64,000 bases of DNA from assembly GCF_009831765.1 (NCBI RefSeq), contig NZ_WSSB01000006.1, forward strand, positions 62,001 through 126,000. The letters run 5' to 3'. Of the stretch, positions 49,307-59,908 are shown in pieces (within the stretch, counting starts at the first letter, position 1; every line of letters begins with the position of its first letter). Below the pieces are notes generated by a model. It saw nothing but the letters and a program-made list of their open reading frames with translations. It was not told the origin of the DNA and searched no databases. Source of the stretch: Craterilacuibacter sinensis (GTDB lineage: Bacteria > Pseudomonadota > Gammaproteobacteria > Burkholderiales > Chromobacteriaceae). Position numbers and translations under genes: made by a program.

Positions 49307-49920
49307 AAGAGATTTTCTACACGTTGCAGGGCGAGGGCGTACATGCCGGCCGTGCAGCGGTGTTTTGCCGCTTTGCCGGCTGCAACTTGTGGAGCGGGCG
49401 CGAGGTGGACCGCGCCAAGTCGATTTGCCGCTTTTGTGATACTGATTTTGTCGGCGTCGGGCCTGATGGCGGACGTTTCGCCTGTTCGGCGGCGCTGGCC
49501 GACCAGATCTGCCGCCAGTGGCAGGGGCTGGGCGGCACGCCTTATGTGGTGTTTACCGGCGGCGAGCCACTATTGCAGCTGGACGAGGCGCTGATAGCAG
49601 CGCTGCACGAGCGCGGCTTTGAAGTCGGGGTGGAAACCAACGGCACGCTGGCCGCGCCAGATGGTATTGATTGGCTGTGCGTCAGCCCCAAGGCCGGTGC
49701 CGACTGGGTGCAGCGCCACGGCGACGAAATCAAGCTGGTGTATCCGCAAACCGGCTTGCTGCCGCACGATGTCGATACCACCGGCTTTGCCCACGCCTGG
49801 CTGCAGCCTATGGATGATTGCGCCCGCGCCGGCAATACCGCCGCCGCCATTGACTACTGCATGCGTGCGCCGCACTGGCGTTTGTCGCTGCAGGGGCACA
49901 AGCTGGTTGGCATCCGCTAG
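49294..49920 (+). CDS. queE: 7-carboxy-7-deazaguanine synthase QueE
   Basis: 208-residue radical SAM enzyme converting CPH4 to CDG. It has the modified cluster motif of the Burkholderiales-type enzyme: Cys in AGCNLW, then 14 residues, then CRFC (C-X14-C-X2-C). FTGGEPLLQ binds SAM. Starts at MYTVKEIFYTLQGEG, overlapping the last 13 nt of queD, so it is coupled to it. Confidence 0.96.
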   Translation: MYTVKEIFYTLQGEGVHAGRAAVFCRFAGCNLWSGREVDRAKSICRFCDTDFVGVGPDGGRFACSAALADQICRQWQGLGGTPYVVFTGGEPLLQLDEALIAALHERGFEVGVETNGTLAAPDGIDWLCVSPKAGADWVQRHGDEIKLVYPQTGLLPHDVDTTGFAHAWLQPMDDCARAGNTAAAIDYCMRAPHWRLSLQGHKLVGIR

Positions 49921-49975
49921 CTGTCCCCGCGCCCATTATTCCTCATTCCTTAATTTTCGCATCCGGAGCCATATC

Positions 49976-50410
49976 ATGGACCTGCATACCGATCTGCAAT
50001 CGCTGGGCAACAAGAAAACCGACTACCGTTACGACGAGCCGGACGCCAGCTTGCTGGAGCGCTTTCCCAATCCCTATGCCCAAAGCGCGATCAACCCCAA
50101 TGGCGTGACCGGCAGTCTGAACATCACCTGTCCCGAGTTTACCAGCCTGTGCCCGGTCACCGGTCAGCCCGATTTCGCGACCATCGTCATCGACATGGTG
50201 CCGGGGGAGTGGTGCGTCGAATCCAAGTCGCTCAAGCTGTATCTGGGTTCGTTCCGCATGCATGGCGAGTTTCACGAGTCCTGCATCTGCCGCATCTGCA
50301 ATGATCTAGTCAATCTGCTTAAGCCGCGCCATATCGTAGTCGAAGGGCGTTTTACTCCGCGCGGCGGCATTCCCCTGTGGCCCAAGGCCGAGTGGAAGAG
50401 TCCGGCTTAA
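49976..50410 (+). CDS. queF: NADPH-dependent preQ0 reductase QueF
   Basis: 144-residue nitrile reductase making preQ1, the short single-domain type. Nucleophile Cys in TSLCPVTGQPDFA, QueF motif ESKSLKLYLGSFR, catalytic pair in FHESC. Start has a CCGGAG SD. It completes GTP-to-preQ1 together with queC-D-E (folE is elsewhere). Its stop overlaps the convergent small gene by 4 nt. Confidence 0.96.
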   Translation: MDLHTDLQSLGNKKTDYRYDEPDASLLERFPNPYAQSAINPNGVTGSLNITCPEFTSLCPVTGQPDFATIVIDMVPGEWCVESKSLKLYLGSFRMHGEFHESCICRICNDLVNLLKPRHIVVEGRFTPRGGIPLWPKAEWKSPA

Positions 50411-50655
50411 GGCTTGAGCATGGTGCTGGTGACGGTAAAGTCGTTGCCATAGCGGCGTACCAGTTTGGCCAGTAGCGGGGCAAGTGTCGGCCAGTTTTCG
50501 CTCAGGCAGGCGGGCAGGTCGGGGATGCTGTCTACACCCAGATAATCGGCCAGCGCGACCGGTTCGATATGGAAGTAGGCGGGGTAACCATCAAGGCGGG
50601 TATTGACCAGCAGCATCTGGCTACGGTCTATGCGGCAGGCAAGCAGGGTCAGCAA
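50407..50655 (-). CDS. Small hypothetical protein, 82 residues
   Basis: 82 residues from a TTG at 50655, with GGAG 8 nt upstream. Contains LACRIDRSQMLLVNTRLDGY and IEPVALADYLGV; no signal or membrane segment. Convergent with queF and overlapping it by 4 nt. Third-position GC is that of the neighbourhood, which supports coding, but I recognise no family. Confidence 0.5.
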   Translation of the reverse strand: MLTLLACRIDRSQMLLVNTRLDGYPAYFHIEPVALADYLGVDSIPDLPACLSENWPTLAPLLAKLVRRYGNDFTVTSTMLKP

Positions 50656-50715
50656 GGGCGGATCTCCGGAAAAAGGGCTGCAGTCTGCCTGCGCCAGGCG
50701 GCGCAGGCAAGTGCT

Positions 50716-51174
50716 TCATAGCCAGCGCCGAACGCGCTGGCAATAGTCGTGGTAGGCGGCGCCGAAATGCTGGCCTAGCGTGCGCTCTTCCGGCCGGATC
50801 TGGAAGCGGTTCATGTAGAGTACAAACACCGGCAGCAGGATAAGCGTCAGCGCATTGCCCAAGTAAAACGCCCATGCGCCCAATAACAACAAGTCGCCCA
50901 GATACATGGGGTTGCGGCTCAGGCGGTAGATGCCGCTGCTGACCAGCGCCGATGCGCCATCGGGTTTACGCGGGTCTATGCTGGTGCGTGCCCGGATAAA
51001 GGCGGCGACACCGGCAAGCAGCAACAGGCTGCCGGACAAGGTTAGCGCCGCCACCGGATAAACGCCGGCCTCTATCCCGCGTATATCGGGGGTGGCGCGG
51101 GCCAATAGCCACATCAGTCCCGCCAAAAGCAAAAATAGCAGTGGTGGCGGGATTTTGAGCTCGAGTCTATCCAT
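50716..51174 (-). CDS. Isoprenylcysteine carboxyl methyltransferase (ICMT)-family membrane protein
   Basis: 152 residues with four or five hydrophobic segments and the family motif SSGIYRLSRNPMYLG, then RIRPEERTLGQHFG-like (here QIRPEERTLGQHFG). Bacterial members methylate unknown substrates. ATG 51174 has a GGGAG SD; a longer frame reaches 51234 without support. Confidence 0.85.
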   Translation of the reverse strand: MDRLELKIPPPLLFLLLAGLMWLLARATPDIRGIEAGVYPVAALTLSGSLLLLAGVAAFIRARTSIDPRKPDGASALVSSGIYRLSRNPMYLGDLLLLGAWAFYLGNALTLILLPVFVLYMNRFQIRPEERTLGQHFGAAYHDYCQRVRRWL

Positions 51175-51219
51175 GTCGCTGGCTCCCTGATCGTATGGGC
51201 AGACTGTTTGCCCCAGACC

Positions 51220-51245
51220 AAAAAAACCGGGCACGCGGCCCGGTT
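51220..51245 (-). terminator. Intrinsic terminator of the PPIase gene
   Basis: AACCGGGC/GCCCGGTT stem (51225-51232 with 51238-51245), T-run on the minus strand. Confidence 0.88.
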
Positions 51246-51269
51246 GTTGTGTGTGCTTGTGCGTCAGCC

Positions 51270-52001
51270 TTACAGGCCTGGCATGGCAAAGCCTTCGATC
51301 TTGGCATTGCCGACCAGCTTGGCCAGGTACTCGTGCATAACCTTGCGGCCGGCCATTTCGTTCAGGTATTGCTGCAACTGCTCTTTCACTTCTTCAAAGC
51401 TGACCTTGCCGCCGGTTTGGCGTTCGTTCACCTGGATGATGTGGTGGCCGAACTGGGTGGCGACCAGTTCCGGTGCGATCTGGCCGGCTTCGGTATTGAA
51501 TACGACCTGCTCGAACTCGGGTACCATCTGGCCGCGGCCGAACTGGCCGAGGCTGCCGCCTTGCTGGCCGGACGGGCAGCTGGAGTGCTCGCGTGCCAGA
51601 TCGGCAAAGCGTTCAGGATGGGCGATGAGATCGGCCAGCACGCCTTCGGCTTTGGCGCGGGTCAGGCTGTTGGCCAGCTCGTCGCCGGCCAGCGGGAACA
51701 GGATGTGGCTGGCAACAGCACTTTCGCCTTGCTGGAAACGCTCGGGGTAGGTGTTGTAGAACTCGAGGCAGGCCGCTTCGTCGACCGGGCTAAACTGCAA
51801 GGTCTTGTCCAGCAGCGCGCCGATGGCTTCGCCATCATTGGCGGTGTCGATACCATTTTCACGGGCTTCTTGCAGCAGCAGTTCGTGCAGAATCAGTTGC
51901 TGAACGGCCGCGTCGCGCGGGCTTGGCGTATCGGCGTGGTTTTCCTGCTCGGCCTGAATCATAGCTTCGGTAATTTCAACGCCGTTTACGGTGATAGCCA
52001 T
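51270..52001 (-). CDS. Parvulin-type peptidylprolyl isomerase, cytoplasmic
   Basis: 243 residues. A helical N-terminal chaperone part (about 1-90) is followed by a rotamase domain (about 95-190): ASHILFPL, then GQQGGSLGQFGRGQMVPEFE and TQFGHHIIQV. No signal peptide, unlike SurA/PrsA, so it is probably NifM/PpiC-like and cytoplasmic. Well-formed SD, and terminator downstream. Confidence 0.9.
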   Translation of the reverse strand: MAITVNGVEITEAMIQAEQENHADTPSPRDAAVQQLILHELLLQEARENGIDTANDGEAIGALLDKTLQFSPVDEAACLEFYNTYPERFQQGESAVASHILFPLAGDELANSLTRAKAEGVLADLIAHPERFADLAREHSSCPSGQQGGSLGQFGRGQMVPEFEQVVFNTEAGQIAPELVATQFGHHIIQVNERQTGGKVSFEEVKEQLQQYLNEMAGRKVMHEYLAKLVGNAKIEGFAMPGL

Positions 52002-52130
52002 CAGAGGCTCCTGTTCTTGTCTTTAGGGTGGGTGCAGCCATGGTGCTTGCTGCGGATTATTTTCGATAATGGGGTCGTTTGTGCAGATCTCAATACACGC
52101 GTCTTGCAAATCATGTGCTTTCTTGCAGAT

Positions 52131-52165
52131 AGACAAAAAGCGCGCCGAGTGCGCGCTTTTTGTCT
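52131..52165. terminator. Bidirectional terminator, perfect 15-bp stem
   Basis: AGACAAAAAGCGCGC pairs exactly with GCGCGCTTTTTGTCT across a 5-nt loop. Ends the PhnA-like gene on the minus strand. Confidence 0.9.
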
Positions 52166-52180
52166 GTCTGCAAGCCTGGA

Positions 52181-52396
52181 TCAGGCTTTTTTCAGGAAGC
52201 AGGTCTTGAGCATCAGGCCCTTGATCTTGTCGTTACGGCATTCGACATGCTCATCGTCGTCTTCATCGACGCGGATGTTCTTGAATACGGTGCCGCGCTT
52301 GATCACGGTGGAGGAACCCTTGACCTTGAGATCCTTGATAACCGATACGGTGTCGCCGCTGGCAAGCAAAGTGCCGTTGCTGTCTCTTACGTCCAT
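52181..52396 (-). CDS. PhnA/YjdM C-terminal domain protein
   Basis: 71 residues corresponding to the C-terminal half of YjdM/PhnA: VRDSNGTLLASGDTV, VIKDLKVKGSS, VFKNIRV. The N-terminal zinc ribbon of the usual 110-residue protein is absent. No upstream frame continues it, so this short form appears native. Function of the family is unknown despite its former link to phosphonate use. Confidence 0.85.
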   Translation of the reverse strand: MDVRDSNGTLLASGDTVSVIKDLKVKGSSTVIKRGTVFKNIRVDEDDDEHVECRNDKIKGLMLKTCFLKKA

Positions 52397-52629
52397 GATG
52401 TGATTTCCTTGATGGGGCCGGTTTTCAATCGGGCATTATAGTCTTTGGTGCGGTGTTCACCAAGGCATTGCTATTAATGGTTATAACGCGCCACTTTGTC
52501 TGCCCGGATGACGCTTTGCCAGTGTAGACGCCAGCGCTGGTGTTTTGCCGGCGGGCGCGGTCGCCGCACTGGCGGATTGCCGGTATCATGCGGGTTTTCG
52601 CCCGTCAGGGCGTCGCAAGGATTTGAGGG

Positions 52630-53274
52630 ATGGGTAGCATGAGTCAACAGCAGAACAATGCCAACGAGGTGTGGCGCAAGGTCAAGGCGCTGGAGCAGGT
52701 ATTGAATGCCCAGCTGCCGGAAGCGATCGCGGCCGCCAAGCTTGGCAAGCCGGGCAAGATGTTGAGCGAAGTACAGAAAACGGCGGGCGAGCGTAGTGCG
52801 CTGGCCTTGAGTTTTCCGATTTTACAGCGCGAAAACCGCAAGGATGTCGAGGTGGCGTGGATCAATATCCAGATCAGCCTGTCCGGCAACGGTGTGCCGC
52901 ACGCCGCGGTGGACCATGCACCCTTGGGTGCCGTGATGCATGTGGCGCACTGGGCATGCGAGTTCAGCTTTGATTACGACGCCTATATCGGCTTTCCGGC
53001 TGATGGCTGGCAGCCGTGGCGCAACCGGGAAGGGCGCTTGTTGAGCTGGGACGAGTCCGAGTCGCCGTTCGGTGATGAGTGGCTGTACTCGTTGCAACTG
53101 GATGCGGTCGATAGCGAGGCGGGTCTGGTCGAGTGTGTGGTAGCGCCGGCCATCGCCCTGTTGCAGGGCAAGGCGCTGGATGAGGCATTGCCGGCTACTT
53201 TGCCCGGTTTGTTGCGTTATCAGGATATTGACCTGGCTGACGGCGCACGCGACTTGCGTATTGCGCAGGCGTGA
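52630..53274 (+). CDS. Conserved protein of unknown function
   Basis: 214 residues, soluble. A helical N-terminus (VWRKVKALEQVLNAQLPEAI) is followed by a probable beta-rich domain (VAWINIQISLSGNGVPHAAV, HWACEFSFDYDAYIGFP). No motif recognised. The stop and the arfB start share one base (TGATG), so the two are coupled. Confidence 0.75.
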   Translation: MGSMSQQQNNANEVWRKVKALEQVLNAQLPEAIAAAKLGKPGKMLSEVQKTAGERSALALSFPILQRENRKDVEVAWINIQISLSGNGVPHAAVDHAPLGAVMHVAHWACEFSFDYDAYIGFPADGWQPWRNREGRLLSWDESESPFGDEWLYSLQLDAVDSEAGLVECVVAPAIALLQGKALDEALPATLPGLLRYQDIDLADGARDLRIAQA

Positions 53275-53678
53275 TGCAGCGCTATCTGCTGCTGGAAACC
53301 GAAGTCGAGTTTTCGGCCATGCGTGCGCAAGGCGCAGGCGGACAGAATGTCAACAAGGTTTCCAGTGCAGTACAACTGCGTTTTGATGTGATGGCTTCCA
53401 GCTTGCCAGAAGGCATCAAGCTGCGCCTGCTGGCGCGGGCCGATTCGCGTTTGAGCCGCGACGGCGTATTGGTGATCAAGGCGCAGCAGCATCGCAGCCA
53501 GCCATTGAACCGCGCCGATGCACTGGCGCGCTTGCAGGCGCTGATCGATGAAGCGGCCCATGTGCCCAAGCTGCGTCATGCGACGCGGCCGACGCTGGGT
53601 TCGCGCAAGCGGCGCCTGGAAGGCAAGGCCAAGCGCGGCGCCGTCAAGGCGCTGCGCGGCAAGGTCGCCGGCGAGTGA
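53274..53678 (+). CDS. arfB: Peptidyl-tRNA hydrolase ArfB
   Basis: 134-residue ribosome rescue hydrolase. GAGGQNVNKVSSAVQLRFD carries the release-factor GGQ, and a long basic tail (SRKRRLEGKAKRGAVKALR) occupies the mRNA channel of stalled ribosomes. A GTG one codon earlier (53271) is possible, but ATG 53274 fits the TGATG coupling. Confidence 0.93.
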   Translation: MQRYLLLETEVEFSAMRAQGAGGQNVNKVSSAVQLRFDVMASSLPEGIKLRLLARADSRLSRDGVLVIKAQQHRSQPLNRADALARLQALIDEAAHVPKLRHATRPTLGSRKRRLEGKAKRGAVKALRGKVAGE

Positions 53679-53778
53679 GTTCTGTTGTGCCCTGAGTCGC
53701 GCTTGCTGTGTGCTGTTTTTTCTCGTGATAGCGGTGTCTGCCGGGCTTGCGGCGCTTGTCTTTTTTCAGAGTTTTTCC

Positions 53779-54699
53779 ATGAATCCTCCTATTGGCCTGT
53801 CCGGCAGCGGCGTAGCCCTTTCGGTGCTGGCCTCGCTGCTGTTTGCCGTGTTGTCCGGCTATACCACCTTGCTGTCACCCTTGTCCGGCGAGGCTGTTTT
53901 TGCCTGGCGCATCATCTGGACTTTGCCGGGCGCCTTTCTGTTGCTGGTTTTGCGCCGGCAATGGCCGGCGTTTTGCCAGTTGTTGCAGCGCTTGCGCAGC
54001 GAGCCTCGCCTGTTGCTGGCCATGCCCTTGCTGGCCGGCTTGTTTGGCGTGCAGCAGTGGCTGTTTATGTGGGCACCTATCAATGGCGAGGCCATGTCGG
54101 TGGCGATGGGCTATTTCTTGCTACCCCTGACCATGGTGTTGTTCGGGCGCTGGCTGTATGGCGAGCATCTGTACCGCATGCAGTGGCTGGCGGTAGGCTT
54201 TGCCTTGCTCGGGGTGCTGCATGAATTGTGGCTGACCCGTGCCATTGCCTGGCCCACCTTGCTGGTCGCGCTGGGTTATCCACCTTATTTCGTATTGCGG
54301 CGCTGGGCACGGCTGGAGGCGCTGACCGGTTTTGCGCTGGAGATGGCGTTCTTGTTTCCGGTCGCTATCCTGATGTTGTGCTATCTGGGGCCGGCAAGTT
54401 ATGGTGTGCTGGACGAGGCGCGCTTCTGGTTGCTTTTGCCGGGTCTGGGCTTGATCAGTACCGCAGCCTTGCTGTGCTATCTGGCATCCAGCCGCCTGTT
54501 GCCTTTGGGGATGATGGGCTTGCTGGGTTATGTGGAGCCGGTATTGCTGTTTTTGCTGGCTATCACGCTGTTGGGCGAGCCTTTGAGTGCCAATCGCCTG
54601 CTCACTTACGGGCCGATCTGGCTGGCCGTCGCTTTGACTGGCTTGAATATTTCGATCCGTCAGTTCGGCCTGCGCCTGCCGTGGCGGGGGCGCAGATAA
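53779..54699 (+). CDS. rarD: RarD-type EamA permease
   Basis: 306-residue transporter of ten membrane segments. GEAVFAWRIIWTLPGAF and QQWLFMWAPINGEAMSVAMG, then FLLPLTMVLFGRWLYGE, match RarD of the drug/metabolite superfamily. ATG 53779 is the first start after a long 5' open stretch. Substrate unknown. Confidence 0.9.
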   Translation: MNPPIGLSGSGVALSVLASLLFAVLSGYTTLLSPLSGEAVFAWRIIWTLPGAFLLLVLRRQWPAFCQLLQRLRSEPRLLLAMPLLAGLFGVQQWLFMWAPINGEAMSVAMGYFLLPLTMVLFGRWLYGEHLYRMQWLAVGFALLGVLHELWLTRAIAWPTLLVALGYPPYFVLRRWARLEALTGFALEMAFLFPVAILMLCYLGPASYGVLDEARFWLLLPGLGLISTAALLCYLASSRLLPLGMMGLLGYVEPVLLFLLAITLLGEPLSANRLLTYGPIWLAVALTGLNISIRQFGLRLPWRGRR

Positions 54700-54724
54700 G
54701 CAAGGCTATTTGGCGGGAGGGTGT

Positions 54725-55351
54725 ATGCGCTTTGATGACAGGCTGGATGCCGCCCGGCAGTTGGCGCAGGCCTTGCTGGTTTACCGTGGCCAGCATCCGC
54801 TGGTACTGGCCATTCCGCGTGGCGCGGTGCCGATGGGGCGCGAGCTGGCAGATTTGCTGCAAGGCGATCTGGATGTGGTGCTGGTGCGCAAGCTGCATGC
54901 GCCGGGGGATGCCGAGTTCGCCATCGGTGCGCTAAGCGAAACGGGGCAGGTGGTGTTGATGCCCTGGGCCGGACGGGCGGGTGCCGATGCGCAGTGGATT
55001 GCGCAGCTGCGCGAGCTTGAGTCGGCCAAAATACGGGCACGGCGCGCGCGTTATACGCCACTGCGCCCATCCTTGCCGGTTGCTGGGCGCATCGTGATTG
55101 TGGTGGACGATGGCTTGGCGACCGGTGCCACCATGCTGGTGGCACTGGGTGCGCTGCGCTTGCAAGGTCCGGCACGGCTGGTGTGTGCCGTGCCGGTGGC
55201 GTCGCCGGACGCTTGTGCGCGGGTACGTGCGCATTGCGACGAGTTGGTGTGTTTGAGTGCGCCCGCCCAGTTTGCCTCGGTCGGGCAGTTTTACCGCGAC
55301 TTCACCCAGGTGGAAGACGCCGAGGTCGAGCGCGTTCTGGCTGCGTCTTAG
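54725..55351 (+). CDS. Phosphoribosyltransferase-family protein
   Basis: 208 residues. The PRPP loop VIVVDDGLATGATM is intact and the N-terminal PRGAVPMG segment is typical of the small phosphoribosyltransferase-like group; the acceptor base is unknown. GGGAGG SD. Convergent with the TerB gene, overlapping it by 4 nt at the stops. Confidence 0.85.
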   Translation: MRFDDRLDAARQLAQALLVYRGQHPLVLAIPRGAVPMGRELADLLQGDLDVVLVRKLHAPGDAEFAIGALSETGQVVLMPWAGRAGADAQWIAQLRELESAKIRARRARYTPLRPSLPVAGRIVIVVDDGLATGATMLVALGALRLQGPARLVCAVPVASPDACARVRAHCDELVCLSAPAQFASVGQFYRDFTQVEDAEVERVLAAS

Positions 55352-56313
55352 CGCCCCTTCACCAGGTTCATGATTTCGGCTGCATCCAGCGTGCCGGCGC
55401 GCTGGCGGATTTGCGGCAGGTACTGGCTTTGCATCTCTTTGGCCGGTCCTAACATGCCCTGAAAACTCTGCTGCAGTAGCGCCGTGCTCATCTGGCGGCC
55501 GCCGGCGTAATAGCGCTTGGCGATCTGGCCCAGTGCATAGGTGCTGGCAAAAGAAAATGCCATGCCGGTGCCTGCGCCGCCCAGTGTTTTCCCCCATTTT
55601 CCTGCCGCTTTGCCAAATAGCCCGCCTATCAGCTTGCGCCCGAATTGTTCCAGATATTGTGACGTCAGTCCGATGCCGACGGTGGACAAAAATTCGCGGA
55701 TATGGCCCTGATCCAGCTCATAGCCATAGCGTTTGCCTATGCCGTACACCATCTTGATCTGCAGCGGAATAATGGCGACCGAGGCCCAGGATTGCGGCAG
55801 CAGTTCCAGCGCACCATTCAGAATGGCGTAGTTGAGGATGGAGCGGTCAAGCTCGGCTTCGTCTTGCGCATTGCTGCTGGCAGTTGGCGCGGCTTGCTGT
55901 TTTGCAGCGGCTGCGGCTGGCGGTGCCGCATACTGGCCGGCATCGGCAATGGCGTCGGCCTCCTGCTGGAAGGCAAGGCTGTCTGCATCCGCCAACTGCA
56001 GGCGGGCTTTCAAGTCCGCCAGGAAGGCGCGTTCGGCCTCGCTGGTACGCCCGTCGGCATCGCAAACGCACACCGCCATCTCGAAGGCAAACTGGCGTGC
56101 AGCCTGATCGTCCAGCTTGGAGCAGGCATCCGCGAGCGTGATCCGCTTGAATAACACGTCCTGATACAAGCGGGTGAGATCCATGCCCGAGCCTTGCCCC
56201 AGGGATTCGGCTAGCGCGCGTATATGTTCGCGCTCGCGTTCGTCGTTATCGCCGTCGGCAAAGGCGGCCAGCAGGGCGATGCTCAGGATGGCTTGTTGTT
56301 GTGCGCTGTTCAT
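55348..56313 (-). CDS. TerB-like / DUF697-type protein
   Basis: 321 residues. N-terminal TerB-like helical domain with acidic metal-binding residues (LLAAFADGDNDEREREHIR and DADGRTSEAERAFLADL), an Ala/Gln-rich linker (about 125-145), then a C-terminal DUF697-like domain (about 160-300) with Gly-rich amphipathic helices (GLFGKAAGKWGKTLGGAGTG). Likely membrane-associated stress protein; exact role unknown. Confidence 0.75.
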   Translation of the reverse strand: MNSAQQQAILSIALLAAFADGDNDEREREHIRALAESLGQGSGMDLTRLYQDVLFKRITLADACSKLDDQAARQFAFEMAVCVCDADGRTSEAERAFLADLKARLQLADADSLAFQQEADAIADAGQYAAPPAAAAAKQQAAPTASSNAQDEAELDRSILNYAILNGALELLPQSWASVAIIPLQIKMVYGIGKRYGYELDQGHIREFLSTVGIGLTSQYLEQFGRKLIGGLFGKAAGKWGKTLGGAGTGMAFSFASTYALGQIAKRYYAGGRQMSTALLQQSFQGMLGPAKEMQSQYLPQIRQRAGTLDAAEIMNLVKGR

Positions 56314-56387
56314 GGGATGTTCGGCCTGATAAGTTGATATCGCTTTGGCAAGTTAATACGGTAGCAGTTCCCGGTTGGCTTAATTGT

Positions 56388-56669
56388 TTAGCCTTGTGTA
56401 CGGCCATGCCAAGCCCAGAAGTCTTTGACCCGGTGCTGCATAAAGTCTTGTGCGGCGCTTAAGTCGGCGCTGTCTGTCTCGTCGGTGATACGGTATACAT
56501 CGGACGTTTGATTGCCGTTTTCGACCTCCAGCGTAATGCCGGACATTTCGGCCTGTTCGGCCAGATAGCTCAGATAGTCATTGATGGCCTGAACAAATTC
56601 GTCGCCGCGTGCTTGTCCGTCCAGCAGGGATTTAACGAAATTGTGGCCGTTGATAATGATTTTGCTCAT
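56388..56669 (-). CDS. Small conserved hypothetical protein, 93 residues
   Basis: 93 residues beginning MSKIIINGHNFVKSLLDG, acidic, soluble, no recognisable domain. AGGAGC SD ahead of the ATG. Monocistronic in a gap between the TerB-like gene and the ABC exporter. Confidence 0.7.
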   Translation of the reverse strand: MSKIIINGHNFVKSLLDGQARGDEFVQAINDYLSYLAEQAEMSGITLEVENGNQTSDVYRITDETDSADLSAAQDFMQHRVKDFWAWHGRTQG

Positions 56670-56896
56670 GGCTTGCTCCTGGAGTGGCGTGCGCTTTCGC
56701 TATGCCGGATGCCCTGATGCTAGCAGCCGGATTTTGTGTTGCGCTGACGGATTCAGATGTGGGAAAAGCGCGCGCCAGGGCTTGACCCGGCGGCTTGAAT
56801 CTGCCTGTTTGATGTGCTGTGCAAATTTTAATCGCCACTTGCGGGTGCATTGATTTATAAGGATTTTCTTCTGGCTTTGCCCCGCTATAAGGCTGC

Positions 56897-56919
56897 TTTT
56901 CCACAGAATCTGTGGAAAA
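56897..56919. repeat. Perfect 10-bp palindrome with DnaA-box-like arms
   Basis: TTTTCCACAG/CTGTGGAAAA around a 3-nt loop, 14 nt beyond the ABC-exporter stop. No T-run follows, so it is a weak terminator at best; each arm contains TTTTCCACA, one base off the DnaA box TTATCCACA. Confidence 0.6.
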
Positions 56920-56932
56920 TTCCGCAGTGTGT

Positions 56933-58711
<1,779 letters not shown>

Positions 58712-58810
58712 AGCGCTACTTTAACGGTGAACGCATGGGCGTGCTGTTAATTTGTAGCTGGGTGTTGTGAAACGGGTAGAGCTAAAGGCGCCGTGGTGGC
58801 CGGGTGAAAC

Positions 58811-58895
58811 TGGTGGGGGGAGAAGGATTCGAACCTTCGAAGGCTGAGCCGTCAGATTTACAGTCTGATCCCTTTGACCGCTCGGGAATCCCCCC
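58811..58895 (-). tRNA. tRNA-Tyr (anticodon GTA)
   Basis: 85-nt class II tRNA with long variable arm and encoded CCA. Acceptor GGGGGGA/TCCCCCC, anticodon loop CTGTAAA, T arm GGTTCGAATCC. Stands alone. Confidence 0.97.
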
Positions 58896-58974
58896 ACAAG
58901 AGGACGCGAATAATAAATGGGTTTATATCAAACGTCAAGCGAATGTCGGTGATTCATGCCGAAGTGCTGCGCAC

Positions 58975-59289
58975 TTAGCCCAGTGACGCGGGCAGGCGGC
59001 GAATATCGGCGACGCGGATGCGCTTGAGTTGTTCGACGGTAATTAGATGCAGCAGGATTTTGACCACTTTTTGCTGCTTGTTGCCGGTAATGGCGCGGTG
59101 CAGACGGGCTTCCAGTTCTTTGGCGTCTTCGCGCTTGCTCACCGCTTCGGGTAGCAGCAAGCGGATGGCGTCGTCGTCAATGGCGCGTGCGCCCATCGGG
59201 CTGGCTGCGGCATCGTTCGAGGCAAGGAAAATCATGTACTTGCCTTTTTGCGTCAGGGCGGCGCCCAGCAGTTTTACCGTTTGATCCAT
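58975..59289 (-). CDS. Hypothetical protein, 104 residues
   Basis: 104 residues, soluble, mixed alpha/beta. Contains KYMIFLASNDAAASP and a charged C-terminal half (HRAITGNKQQKVVKILLHLI, then TVEQLKRIRVADI). No domain recognised. Lies between tRNA-Tyr and the divergent surface-adhesin-like gene. Confidence 0.6.
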   Translation of the reverse strand: MDQTVKLLGAALTQKGKYMIFLASNDAAASPMGARAIDDDAIRLLLPEAVSKREDAKELEARLHRAITGNKQQKVVKILLHLITVEQLKRIRVADIRRLPASLG

Positions 59290-59496
59290 CGTGTTGGTCT
59301 TTCAAGTCGAATTTTGGAGCGCTAGGGTACACCGGCAGCGCCGTGCATGAAACCTTTAGTTTAGCGGGTGTTAAGGCAGGTTCCTGGCGACAAGAATCGG
59401 CTGTGCCTGCTAAAACGAAGCAGCTCCGCACTTTTAGCACTCAGGCAAAAACGGGCAGGAGCGTGCAAGTTGGCACCCGTGCAGGAGGTGGCTGCC

Positions 59497-59892
59497 ATGA
59501 AAAAGCTGGTGTGGATAGTGTTTGTCAGCGCCTGGTGCCATGCCGAAGCTGCACCGCGCTGGGTCTTGCTTGGCGAAACTGCAAGCGGTAACCAGATTAC
59601 CTTTGATCTGGAGACCTTCAGAAGTGGTGCACTTCCCGAGTTATGGCTACAGGTCGATCAGGCCAGCTGTCCGCCCAAAGGCCGGCGTCAGGATTGCCTG
59701 TTGCAGCAGAAAATCAAGGTCAACTGCAATAGTCAGGAGTTTGCCGTTGTCCACACCCGGGTGCGCAATCATCAGGGTAGCTTGCGCCATGATAGCGGCT
59801 TGGTGGGGGCCAAGTTTGAATCGGCCCCGCAAGGATCGATTGCCGCGTCGGTGGTGGCGCTGGCCTGTCACGTCGAGGGTTTAGCCGGCTAA
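59497..59892 (+). CDS. Secreted protein, surface-adhesin-E-like
   Basis: 131 residues: Sec signal peptide (MKKLVWIVFVSAWCHAEA, cleavage near AEA-AP), then a small beta-rich domain beginning PRWVLLGETASGNQITFDLE, with four Cys in the mature part (two likely disulfides). The W..LG....G..I.FD.E beginning is like the surface-adhesin protein E domain. Strong AGGAGG SD supports ATG 59497 over upstream in-frame ATGs. Confidence 0.65.
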   Translation: MKKLVWIVFVSAWCHAEAAPRWVLLGETASGNQITFDLETFRSGALPELWLQVDQASCPPKGRRQDCLLQQKIKVNCNSQEFAVVHTRVRNHQGSLRHDSGLVGAKFESAPQGSIAASVVALACHVEGLAG

Positions 59893-59908
59893 GCTCTCGC
59901 TGCCAGGC

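Noticed and set aside
53548-53778. Extra N-terminal membrane helix of RarD
   Set aside because: The upstream in-frame segment overlaps arfB and its hydrophobic stretch (VLFFLVIAVSAGLAALVFF) is followed by a normal RarD start at 53779; the family has ten helices without it.
56897-56919. Paired DnaA-box-like arms as a replication origin or DnaA control site
   Set aside because: Both arms deviate from TTATCCACA at the same position, there are only two, and dnaA/dnaN are not nearby. The arms are simply the two halves of one palindrome.
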